A DNA stretch of 8,441 bases. Source: Pseudomonadota bacterium. Its GTDB lineage: Bacteria; Pseudomonadota; Alphaproteobacteria; Rhizobiales; Xanthobacteraceae. Below are positions 1-8,441 of this stretch, in pieces (within the stretch, counting starts at the first letter, position 1; every line of letters begins with the position of its first letter). The position numbers and the translations under genes were made by a program. The stretch is from NCBI GenBank assembly GCA_021823875.1, contig JAKAMD010000140.1:1-8441 (forward strand). The letters are read 5' to 3'. The notes beneath the pieces are model-generated. The model saw only the letters and a list, made by a program, of their open reading frames with translations. It made no database searches and was not told where the DNA came from.

Positions 1-89
1 AAGACTGAAATGCTAATCAGCCATAGCTAGGTGTGCTTCGCAATCATGCAAAAGCTGGTAGGTCATGCGGATGGCGTGAAGGTGTCGGG

Positions 90-356
90 TCACCTAGCCA
101 GGCTGGGCAGAGGGCGGTCCGACGCGCGTGTTTCGATCTCCGGCGCCGGCTCGAAATGCGTCACCACCACGTCGGCGCCCGCGTTGATTGGTGCCACCGC
201 CGGCGCGAGCGCAACCCTCAAAAACAGTCCTCAAGGGGGGCAATGTTGGGCGCCGATTGGCATGTTCGGAAAGTCGATTCGGACCAAGTCGGGATGGCAC
301 TCCATTGAGCCGCGGATAGGCCGTCTGTGAATCAGCTCCAAACTCGGTCCCTTGAA
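90..356 (-). pseudogene. Possible gene remnant, minus strand, interrupted by one stop
   Basis: One minus-strand frame runs from just after a TAA at 359-357 to a TGA at 92-90, broken by a single in-frame TGA at 233-231. The upstream part contains RGSMECHPDLVRIDFPNM followed by PIGAQHCPP and then the stop. The downstream part reads VAPINAGADVVVTHFEPAPE and ends SDRPLPSLAR. Its residue mix looks more protein-like than the other frames of this region. No start codon has a good ribosome binding site, and I do not recognise the family. It may be a decayed gene, two unrelated short frames or chance. It lies downstream of kdpE on the same strand, with no sign that it belongs to the operon. Confidence 0.2.
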
Positions 357-428
357 TTATCGGCAACAACTCCTCGTACGGAATAACTGAATTTGCATTA
401 GGTGGGGGGGCACGAACGGCGCCAATCA

Positions 429-509
429 TGACCCCACGCCGACGAGTTATTCACAATACCCTTCATAAACTTACTGCCGATACTTGCAGCGATTTGACCC
501 CCACGCCGA
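429..509. repeat. Imperfect direct repeat pair flanking 52 bases
   Basis: TGACCCCACGCCGA at 429-442 recurs as TGACCCCCACGCCGA at 495-509, differing by one extra C. The bases between are relatively AT-rich for this window. The pair could be a trace of duplication or insertion, or paired protein-binding sites; nothing further supports either. Confidence 0.5.
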
Positions 510-511
510 AC

Positions 512-533
512 CACAGACATTCACAGACATTCA
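512..533. repeat. 10-base tandem duplication
   Basis: The unit CACAGACATT occurs twice in direct succession (512-521 and 522-531) and continues with CA. It lies 48 bases beyond the kdpE stop. It is most likely a replication-slippage duplication in non-coding DNA; two copies are too few to suggest a binding-site array. Confidence 0.7.
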
Positions 534-580
534 TTGTTGGAAACACGGTAGTCTGTCACCTCGCCTTCCGGTCGCGCCCG

Positions 581-1270
581 TCAGCCTTCAGCTATTCGAT
601 ACCCAATGCCCGGTTCCGTCAGAATAATCCGGGGATCATTGGGATGTTCTTCGACCTTCTGCCGAAGTTGACCAACGTAGACACGAAGATATTGCGTGTC
701 CTCACTATGCGCAGGACCCCAGACGGCAGTGAGAATCTGCTTATGCGTGACAACCCGTCCGGCGTGCCTCGCTAGAAACGACAAGAGCTCAAACTCTTTC
801 GGCGTCAATCGTAGCTCGATTCCGGCCCGTATCGCCCGGTGACGGACCACATCGACTTCCAGATTCCCAACCTGTAATGAAGGGATTTCGGCTTTGCGCT
901 GCATGTGATGGCGCAGCGCCGCCCGCATACGCGCGAGGAGTTCGCCGATGTTGAACGGCTTATTGACATAGTCGTCAGCGCCGAGATCGAGCGCTTCAAT
1001 CTTTTCCGCCTCGCGCTCACGTGCCGACAGAACGATGATCGGCACATCTGACCATTCGCGCGCGCGTTTGATCACGTCCTTGCCATCGCCGTCGGGCAGC
1101 CCGAGGTCAAGCAGAACAACGTCCGGCGAGTCGGCTGCGATGCGCTTGATTGCTTCCGCTACGGAGCCGACGCCGATCATTTCGTAGTTGTTGGCTTCAA
1201 GCGCAGGCTTGAGAAAGCGCAGAATCGCCGCTTCGTCGTCGACCGCCAGGACGCGCATTCTTGCAGTCAT
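581..1270 (-). CDS. kdpE: KDP operon response regulator KdpE
   Basis: KdpE is the OmpR/PhoB-family response regulator partnered with KdpD; by family knowledge, its phosphorylated form activates the kdp pump promoter. The product has 229 residues. The receiver domain (about 5-120) has the acidic pair Asp11-Asp12, phosphoacceptor Asp55 in VVLLDLGLPDGDG, Ser82 in the switch position and Lys104 in NKPF. The winged-helix DNA-binding domain (about 130-227) includes LTPKEFELLSFLARHAGRVV and the recognition region RVYVGQLRQKVE, and ends LTEPGIGYRI as expected. The ATG at 1270 overlaps the kdpD TGA as ATGA and has only a weak GGAA upstream, which suggests translation coupled to kdpD. A second in-frame ATG at 1258 would also give a near-complete protein but has no ribosome binding site. 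It is the last gene of the operon, with about 580 bases and no convincing gene after it. Confidence 0.97.
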   Translation of the reverse strand: MTARMRVLAVDDEAAILRFLKPALEANNYEMIGVGSVAEAIKRIAADSPDVVLLDLGLPDGDGKDVIKRAREWSDVPIIVLSAREREAEKIEALDLGADDYVNKPFNIGELLARMRAALRHHMQRKAEIPSLQVGNLEVDVVRHRAIRAGIELRLTPKEFELLSFLARHAGRVVTHKQILTAVWGPAHSEDTQYLRVYVGQLRQKVEEHPNDPRIILTEPGIGYRIAEG

Positions 1271-3954
1271 GCCGGCATTTCCGGTCGCGGAAAACTCATG
1301 ATGAACCGTACGCCCGAGCCGCTGGGAGCAGGGCTTTCCGCAGAGATCGAGCCGCCATGGGCATCCATGATGCCTTTGGCGATGGCCAAGCCGAGTCCGG
1401 TACCCTTGCTGCCGTCGGCGCGCGAGCTTGCCTGCCCCGTGCCTTTAACGAACTTGTCGAAAATATGCGGCAAAGCATCACTTGATATGCCGGGCCCATC
1501 GTCGCTGACATGCAATGTAATCTGATCTGACGTTACACTAGCCGTTACCACAACGTGTGTCTCCTTCGGCGTATGCGTCACTGCGTTGCCAACAATGTTG
1601 CCGATTGCCTGCTCGACCATCGTCGCGTCCGCACGGACGAGCGGAAGGCCCGCGGGAAGGTCAACCGCGATGCTTTGCTGCGCCCCGCGGCGCCGAGCAG
1701 CATTCACGACCCTCTCTACAACCTCGCGCAGATCGATCCAATCGCGCCGCAATTCCAAGGCGCCGGCATCGATGCGCGTGATGGCGAGAAGATTGCGGAC
1801 CATCTCATCGAGACCCTCGGCTTCCTGTTTGATTTGCCCAAGCAGGTCCATCTTCGCGTTGGCGTCGAGCTTGTCGCCATAGTCGAGCAAGCTGGTCGCC
1901 GAGCCGAGGATTGACGAGAGCGGTGTTCGGAAGTCGTGAGAAATCGAGGCCAGGAGCGTATTGCGAACCCGTTCCGTTTCGGTCGCCGTCTTCGCGCTCA
2001 CCATTTCGTTGGAGAGTGACGCGCGTTCCAAGGCAGCAGCCGTTTGTTCCGACAGTGTGTCGAGCAAGGCTCGCGCCTCCGCGTCAAGCGGCGGCATACC
2101 TTCTTCTTTCGCAACTCCGATGACCCCAAGCGTCTTGTTGCCAATGCGTAAAGGAATAAAGAACCACGGAATCGTCGGCAGTGTCCCGGTATCGGCGCCT
2201 GCCGCCTCGCCATGACTATATGCCCAGCGTGCCGCCGTAATAGTTGCCGCATTTAGCGTATCTTCGGGCGGCCATGCGGCGGTGAGTGTGAGATCGCCGT
2301 CGTGCGTCAGCAGCACGACCACGCCACGTCCGAGGCTGGCATGGATTTCACTGGCGGCACCTTCTGCAACCGCATCAAAGCTTGCCAGACCGGAAAGCCG
2401 CCGTGTGAACTCGTAAAGCCGACGCATGGCCCGCATGCGAATGGCGGATACGGTGGCTTGCTCGCGCACGCGCCCAGCCAGTGCCGACGTGATTACTGCC
2501 ACGATCAAGAAGATGAGCAGTGCGAGCAGTTCGTAAGGTTCGGCAATGGTGAAGGTGTAGAGCGGCTGGATAAAAAAGAAATTGTAGACCAGGAATGATA
2601 GGAAGGATGCGTAGATCGCGGGCCAAATGCCGAAGCTCACGGCAACCAATAACACCGCAACAAGGAAGAGCATCGACAAATTCGGGATCGGCGTCAGGGC
2701 GGTTAGCAGTTCGCCGATCGCCAAGGCCGCGCCGATGGCGAACGTTGAGTAAATGAACGGCAGTGGCCCAATCGGAAACGCGGGACGCCGGGGCTGTGCC
2801 ACTGTTGGCCTGGCCGCGTCCGTTTGCCGGGTGACGAGATGGATGGCGATATCCTCGGAACGGCGCACCAATTCGTGCGGCAGTGACCGGCGCAGCAGTT
2901 CGCTGAAGAAGCCGGCGCGCGAACGGCCGATTACGATCTGGGTGACGTTCTCGAACTTGGCGAAACGCAAGAGTTCGGCCGGCAGATCGCTGCCAGTGAG
3001 GGTCTGGGTCTCTGCGCCCAGCGCTTCAGCAAGCCTCATGGCATCATCCAGGCGGCGCCGCGCGGCGTCATCGAGACTTGTTCCTGGCCGCTCCACGGTG
3101 ACCGCCAGCCAGGGCGCGTCCATCAGATCGGCAAGCCGCTTGGCCGTGCGAACGACGGTCGGCGAAATGGGGTCAGGGCCGATGCAGGCGAGAATACGCT
3201 CGCCCGCCGCCCACGGCCCCTCAATCGCCTGTGCCTGCATGCGCGAAATGAGATCGGCGTCGATACGCTCGGCCGCACGTCGCAACGCGAGCTCACGCAA
3301 GGCGGTCAGGTTTTGCGGCTTGAAGAAGCTCTCAACGGCGCGGGCGGCTGTGTCCTGGACATAGACCTTTCCTTGGGCGAGGCGTTTCAGCAGCTCATCG
3401 GGCGGGAAATCGACCAGCACGATTTCGTCCGCTTTATCGAACACCGTATCCGGTACGGTTTCGCGCACCCGCACCTTGGTGATCTTCAGCACAACATCAT
3501 TGAGGCTTTCCAGGTGCTGGATGTTAAGCGTAGTCCACACGTCGATGCCGGCCGCCAGCAGCTCGTCGATATCCTGCCAGCGCTTGGGATGCCGACTGCC
3601 GGGGACATTCGTGTGTGCGTATTCGTCAACCAGTAGCAGGCCAGGGCGGCGTGCGAGCGCGGCATCCAGGTCAAACTCCTTCATCACCTGGTTGCGGTAG
3701 ACAATCGGCTTGCGCGGGATCGTCTCGAAGCCCTCGACCAAGTGCTCGGTCTCGCGGCGGCCGTGGGTCTCGATCAGTCCGGCGACCACCTCGCGTCCGC
3801 CAGCCTTCTCGGCCTGCGCGGACGTCAGCATGGCGTAGGTTTTGCCGACACCGGGGGCGGCACCGAGAAAAATCTTCAGATGCCCCCGCCACTCTTTCTT
3901 GGCGAGAGCCAGCAAAGCGTCAGGCGAAGCTCGTTGCGCTTCGTCGCCGGGCAT
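1267..3954 (-). CDS. kdpD: Osmosensitive K+ channel sensor histidine kinase KdpD
   Basis: KdpD is the inner-membrane sensor kinase that phosphorylates KdpE when K+ is limiting. The 895 residues match the E. coli length. The N-terminal KdpD domain holds a Walker A motif, GAAPGVGKT (31-39), and the conserved LLLVDEYAHTNVPGSRHPKR (106-125; Asp110, Glu111). A universal-stress-protein-like domain follows at about 250-375, starting ERILACIGP. Four membrane helices lie at about 399-493, followed by an arginine-rich stretch (495-519) like the one that affects sensing in E. coli. A GAF-like domain spans about 520-645. The kinase core has the phosphoacceptor in SHDFRTPLSS (His673), the N box around Asn790, DDGPGI (818-823), FDKFVKG (832-838) and GTGLGL (851-856). 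All catalytic elements are present, so both kinase and phosphatase activity are plausible. Its stop overlaps the kdpE start by 4 bases. The USP domain binds c-di-AMP in some Firmicutes; nothing here shows whether that applies. Confidence 0.98.
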   Translation of the reverse strand: MPGDEAQRASPDALLALAKKEWRGHLKIFLGAAPGVGKTYAMLTSAQAEKAGGREVVAGLIETHGRRETEHLVEGFETIPRKPIVYRNQVMKEFDLDAALARRPGLLLVDEYAHTNVPGSRHPKRWQDIDELLAAGIDVWTTLNIQHLESLNDVVLKITKVRVRETVPDTVFDKADEIVLVDFPPDELLKRLAQGKVYVQDTAARAVESFFKPQNLTALRELALRRAAERIDADLISRMQAQAIEGPWAAGERILACIGPDPISPTVVRTAKRLADLMDAPWLAVTVERPGTSLDDAARRRLDDAMRLAEALGAETQTLTGSDLPAELLRFAKFENVTQIVIGRSRAGFFSELLRRSLPHELVRRSEDIAIHLVTRQTDAARPTVAQPRRPAFPIGPLPFIYSTFAIGAALAIGELLTALTPIPNLSMLFLVAVLLVAVSFGIWPAIYASFLSFLVYNFFFIQPLYTFTIAEPYELLALLIFLIVAVITSALAGRVREQATVSAIRMRAMRRLYEFTRRLSGLASFDAVAEGAASEIHASLGRGVVVLLTHDGDLTLTAAWPPEDTLNAATITAARWAYSHGEAAGADTGTLPTIPWFFIPLRIGNKTLGVIGVAKEEGMPPLDAEARALLDTLSEQTAAALERASLSNEMVSAKTATETERVRNTLLASISHDFRTPLSSILGSATSLLDYGDKLDANAKMDLLGQIKQEAEGLDEMVRNLLAITRIDAGALELRRDWIDLREVVERVVNAARRRGAQQSIAVDLPAGLPLVRADATMVEQAIGNIVGNAVTHTPKETHVVVTASVTSDQITLHVSDDGPGISSDALPHIFDKFVKGTGQASSRADGSKGTGLGLAIAKGIMDAHGGSISAESPAPSGSGVRFIMSFPRPEMPA

Positions 3955-3958
3955 AGCG

Positions 3959-3963
3959 CTCCT
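3959..3963 (-). promoter_or_regulatory. Ribosome binding site of kdpD
   Basis: AGGAG, within the longer purine run GAGAGGAG (3966-3959), lies 4 bases before the kdpD ATG at 3954, in the 22-base gap after the kdpC stop. It supports that start codon. Confidence 0.7.
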
Positions 3964-3976
3964 CTCGCGCTTGAAT

Positions 3977-4579
3977 TTACGACCCTAGCCGATCGAGGGC
4001 GAGATTAAGCTTGAGCACGTTGACGCGCCGTTCGCCCAAGAAGGCGAAGGTCCGGCCCTCGATCTGACTGTCGACAAGGGCACGAACACGCTCAATGGGC
4101 AAGCCGCGCGCCTTGGCGACGCGCGGCACCTGGAATAGGGCGGCCGCCGGGGAAATGTCCGGGTCGAGCCCGCTGCCGGAGGTCGTCACCAGATCGACTG
4201 GCACCGGCGCGGTCGGGTTTTCCGCCCTGAGCTTGGCCACGTCGGCCTTCACCCGGTCGATCAGTGCCTTGCTGGTGGGCCCGAGGTTCGAGCCACCGGA
4301 ATTTGCAGCATTATAGGGCGCGTCGATGCTCTTGGTCGGGTCCTTGGGATCGGGCGCCGTGGTCGCCGACGGCCGGCCGTGGAAATACTTGGCGTCGGCG
4401 AACTGCTGGCCGATCAGGGCGGACCCCACCACCTTGCCGTCGCGTTCGATGAGGCTGCCATGCGCCTGGAACGGGAAGATCACTTCGGCGAGCCCGGTGA
4501 TGGCGAAGGGATAGGCGACGCCGGTGATGAGGGTGAAGGCGACCAGCATCACGATGGCCGGGCGGATTTCCTTGAGCAT
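3977..4579 (-). CDS. kdpC: Potassium-transporting ATPase accessory subunit KdpC
   Basis: KdpC is the single-helix accessory subunit of the KdpFABC complex, where it stabilises the pump and is needed for activity. The product has 200 residues, close to the family norm. A short cytoplasmic N-terminus (MLKEIRPAIV) leads into one membrane helix at about residues 10-34, followed by a soluble extracytoplasmic domain. Family motifs are clear: GSALIGQQF at 52-60, YFHGRPSA at 65-72, NSGGSNLGPT at 93-102, and SGSGLDPDISPAAA at 134-147, followed by QVPRVAKARGL. The C-terminus has the typical VNVLKLNLALD. It sits 12 bases after kdpB with a strong ribosome binding site and 22 bases before kdpD, matching a single pump operon. 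Confidence 0.97.
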   Translation of the reverse strand: MLKEIRPAIVMLVAFTLITGVAYPFAITGLAEVIFPFQAHGSLIERDGKVVGSALIGQQFADAKYFHGRPSATTAPDPKDPTKSIDAPYNAANSGGSNLGPTSKALIDRVKADVAKLRAENPTAPVPVDLVTTSGSGLDPDISPAAALFQVPRVAKARGLPIERVRALVDSQIEGRTFAFLGERRVNVLKLNLALDRLGS

Positions 4580-4586
4580 GGCTTGG

Positions 4587-4591
4587 CCTCC
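4587..4591 (-). promoter_or_regulatory. Ribosome binding site of kdpC
   Basis: A perfect GGAGG on the minus strand directly abuts the kdpB TGA (4594-4592) and lies 7 bases before the kdpC ATG. A ribosome finishing kdpB would stop on this site, so close coupling of KdpB and KdpC synthesis is likely. Confidence 0.8.
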
Positions 4592-6664
<2,073 letters not shown>

Positions 6665-6672
6665 GACGGTCA

Positions 6673-6676
6673 CTCC
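6673..6676 (-). promoter_or_regulatory. Ribosome binding site that fixes the kdpB start
   Basis: The minus strand reads GGAG 8 bases before the ATG at 6664, inside the 16-base gap between kdpA and kdpB. It supports 6664 over the more upstream in-frame ATG at 6763, which would overlap the end of kdpA by 83 bases and add 33 residues that do not look like KdpB. Confidence 0.75.
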
Positions 6677-6680
6677 GATC

Positions 6681-8384
6681 TCAAAACACGCTGTGCGTGA
6701 GCATCGCCAGATGCTCGACGATGGGGCCGAGCGCGAGTGCGGGAAAGAAGGTGAGCCCACCAACGATAAGAATTACGCCAATGAGCAGGCCAACGAACAG
6801 GCCGCCATGGGTCGGGAATGTCCCTGACGAAGCGGGCGCAATCTTTTTGCCGACCAACGAGCCGGCGATGGCCATGGCCGGAATGATGACGAAGTAGCGG
6901 CCGATCAGCATGGCCAGCCCCCCAGTCGTGTTGTACCAGAGCGTGTTGCCGGTGAGGCCGGCGAAGGCCGAGCCGTTGTTACCGGTCTGCGACGAGTAGG
7001 CGTAGAGAATCTCCGAAAAGCCGTGCGGGCCGGCATTGGCGATCGAGGCGACGGCGGACGGAATCAGCACCGCGATTGCGGTGAAGCCGAGGATCGACAG
7101 CGGCAGGCACAGCACCGCGAGCATCGCCATCTTGACCTCCTTCGCCTCGATCTTCTTGCCAAGATATTCGGGCGTGCGCCCGACCATCAGGCCGGCGACG
7201 AAAACGGCGATGATGACGAACAGCAGCATGCCGTAGAGCCCGGAGCCGACGCCGCCGAAGATGATTTCGCCGAGCTGGATCATCAGCATCGGCATCAACC
7301 CGCCGAGCGGGGTGAAGCTATCAAGCATCGCATTGACCGAGCCATTGGAGGCTGCGGTCGTGGTCACCGCCCACAGGCTCGAATTGGCGATGCCGAAACG
7401 TACTTCCTTGCCTTCCATGTTTGTGGGATCTATCCCTAGCGTGGCGAAATTGGCGTTGCCATGCGCTTCTGCCCAGTAAGTGACCGCAAGGAAGGCGATG
7501 AGGATGATCGCCATCACGGCATAGAGCGCCCAGCCCTGGCGCGCGTCCTTGACCATGCGGCCGAAAGTGTGGGTCAGCGCCGCCGAGATCAGCAGGATGA
7601 ACAGCACTTCGATGAAATTGCTAAGCGGCGTCGGGTTCTCATAGGGAAATGCCGAATTGGTATTCCAAAAGCCACCGCCATTGGTGCCAAGCTGCTTGAT
7701 GGCGATCTGCGAGGCGGCCGGCCCCTGCGACAGCACCTGCTTGGCGCCTTCCAGCGTGGTGGCGTCGACATAGCTGCCCAGACTCTGCGGCACGCCTTGC
7801 CAGACCAGGAATAGCGCGGTGATGATCGAGATTGGCAACAGGATATAGAGCGTGCAACGCGTCAGATCGACCCAGAAATTGCCCACGGTCTTGGCCGAGG
7901 CACGGGCGAAAGCGCGGATGAGCGCAATGGCGAGCGCGATGCCGGTCGCCGCCGATACGAAATTCTGCGTCGTGAGGCCGACCATCTGTGTGAAATAGCT
8001 CAGTGTGCTTTCGCCGCCATAGTTCTGCCAGTTGGTATTGGTTGCGAAGCTGACCGCTGTATTAAATGAAAGATCGGACGTCACCGCTGATTGATTGGCC
8101 GGATTGAGGGGCAGCAACGCTTGCAGGCGCAGCAGGCCATAAACCGCAATGAAGCCGGCGGCGTTGAACAGCAGCATGGCAACCGTATAGGTCAGCCAGC
8201 TCTGCTCGCGTGTCTCATCGACCCCGGAAACGCGATAAAGCGCCGTCTCCACCGGCCGCAGTACCGGCGAGAGAAACGTCAGCTCGCCCTCAAACACCTT
8301 AGCCATGAACCGCCCCAGCGGCACCACGAGTGCGGTGAGCACGACGAGATAGAACGCGATCTGTAGCCAGCCGTTGATGGTCAT
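6681..8384 (-). CDS. kdpA: Potassium-transporting ATPase, K+-binding channel subunit KdpA
   Basis: KdpA is the K+-selective, channel-like subunit of the inner-membrane KdpFABC pump and belongs to the superfamily of K+ transporters with four repeated pore loops. The 567-residue product is the usual family length and is hydrophobic throughout. All four selectivity-filter regions are visible: NTNWQNYGGE at about 116-125, TNGGGFWNTNSAFPYENPT at about 234-252, TTTAASNGSVN at about 341-351, and GNNGSAFAGL at about 468-477. The glycines that line the filter are present in each. The start at 8384 gives the expected N-terminus (MTINGWLQIAFYL), which enters the first membrane helix directly. It is the first gene of the operon visible here and is followed by kdpB after 16 bases. 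Nothing about it is truncated or unusual. Confidence 0.98.
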   Translation of the reverse strand: MTINGWLQIAFYLVVLTALVVPLGRFMAKVFEGELTFLSPVLRPVETALYRVSGVDETREQSWLTYTVAMLLFNAAGFIAVYGLLRLQALLPLNPANQSAVTSDLSFNTAVSFATNTNWQNYGGESTLSYFTQMVGLTTQNFVSAATGIALAIALIRAFARASAKTVGNFWVDLTRCTLYILLPISIITALFLVWQGVPQSLGSYVDATTLEGAKQVLSQGPAASQIAIKQLGTNGGGFWNTNSAFPYENPTPLSNFIEVLFILLISAALTHTFGRMVKDARQGWALYAVMAIILIAFLAVTYWAEAHGNANFATLGIDPTNMEGKEVRFGIANSSLWAVTTTAASNGSVNAMLDSFTPLGGLMPMLMIQLGEIIFGGVGSGLYGMLLFVIIAVFVAGLMVGRTPEYLGKKIEAKEVKMAMLAVLCLPLSILGFTAIAVLIPSAVASIANAGPHGFSEILYAYSSQTGNNGSAFAGLTGNTLWYNTTGGLAMLIGRYFVIIPAMAIAGSLVGKKIAPASSGTFPTHGGLFVGLLIGVILIVGGLTFFPALALGPIVEHLAMLTHSVF

Positions 8385-8441
8385 GGCGTGTCTCTTTGCA
8401 TTTGGTAGATTTCCGAGCCCCGCGTGCGGTCCTCGATCTGA
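8381..8441 (-). other. Leader of kdpA, with an open frame running in from the window edge
   Basis: These bases precede kdpA on the minus strand. One frame is open from the right edge to a TGA at 8383-8381 that overlaps the kdpA ATG as ATGA. It gives 19 hydrophilic residues ending QMQRDTP. This could be the tail of an upstream gene coupled to kdpA, or chance, since 57 bases is very short. It does not resemble KdpF, the roughly 30-residue hydrophobic helix usually encoded just before kdpA. The other two frames contain no stop here, so any kdpF ending in them must end outside the window. A weak purine run, AAAGAGA (8397-8391), lies 6 bases before the kdpA start and probably serves as its ribosome binding site. 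The operon promoter is not visible. Confidence 0.4.

Larger units (their letters stand above)
1..580. other. Region downstream of kdpE without a convincing gene
   Basis: No reading frame in this stretch has recognisable motifs or a good ribosome binding site. The open frames of about 100 codons on either strand overlap one another and encode low-complexity, arginine- and serine-rich peptides. I see no tRNA fold, no CRISPR-like array, no inverted terminal repeats and no hairpin followed by a T-run that would clearly end kdp transcription. Small items found here are listed separately: an interrupted minus-strand frame, a 10-base tandem duplication and an imperfect direct repeat. A perfect 10-base palindrome, CCGGCGCCGG, lies at 140-149 but is unremarkable in GC-rich DNA. 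Confidence 0.6.

Noticed and set aside
94..429. A 111-codon minus-strand frame and overlapping plus-strand frames at 31-330 and 33-308
   Set aside because: They are low-complexity, arginine-, glycine- and serine-rich translations with no ribosome binding site or motif, and they overlap one another. Codon-level evidence favours none of them.
500..580. An intrinsic terminator after kdpE
   Set aside because: I looked for a stable GC hairpin followed by a T-run on the minus strand and found none that I could defend. Termination may be Rho-dependent or lie further left.
2753..3364. A 203-codon plus-strand open frame opposite kdpD
   Set aside because: It is a serine/arginine/alanine-rich shadow with no motif. 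It lies wholly opposite the well-conserved USP and KdpD domains of kdpD.
6665..6763. A longer kdpB starting at 6763 (33 extra residues)
   Set aside because: It would overlap kdpA by 83 bases, and the extra residues do not resemble any KdpB N-terminus. The ATG at 6664 has a GGAG 8 bases upstream.
7023..7439. A 138-codon plus-strand open frame opposite kdpA
   Set aside because: It is codon-aligned antisense to kdpA, and its D/H/E/R-rich product is typical of the shadow of a membrane-protein gene.

Overview
This GC-rich window carries a canonical high-affinity potassium uptake operon, kdpABCDE, entirely on the minus strand. It is read from the right edge towards the left: kdpA (8384-6681), kdpB (6664-4592), kdpC (4579-3977), kdpD (3954-1267), kdpE (1270-581). 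All five genes are full length, and I see no frameshift or missing catalytic motif. The protein sequences and GC-rich codon use suggest an alphaproteobacterium, probably of the Hyphomicrobiales (Bradyrhizobium/Rhodopseudomonas-like). That placement is an impression from the sequence, not a search result.

The genes are packed tightly. There are 16 bases between kdpA and kdpB, 12 between kdpB and kdpC, and 22 between kdpC and kdpD; kdpD and kdpE share a 4-base ATGA overlap. kdpB, kdpC and kdpD each have a clear purine-rich ribosome binding site at normal spacing, and kdpE appears translationally coupled to kdpD. The layout implies one transcript that encodes both the pump and its own regulator. 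The operon promoter and the small subunit gene kdpF are not visible. If present, they lie beyond the right edge: the 57 bases before kdpA contain no recognisable KdpF.

KdpA (K+ channel-like subunit), KdpB (P-type ATPase) and KdpC (accessory subunit) form the inner-membrane K+ pump. KdpD is a membrane sensor kinase with KdpD, USP, four-helix membrane, GAF and kinase modules. KdpE is the OmpR/PhoB-type response regulator that, by family knowledge, activates kdp transcription when K+ is limiting.

The left 580 bases contain no convincing gene. They hold a stop-interrupted minus-strand reading frame (90-356) that could be a gene remnant, a 10-base tandem duplication (512-533) and an imperfect direct repeat (429-442 / 495-509). 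I found no strong intrinsic terminator after kdpE. I did not find a previously undescribed system here; the observations in Part 2 are modest.
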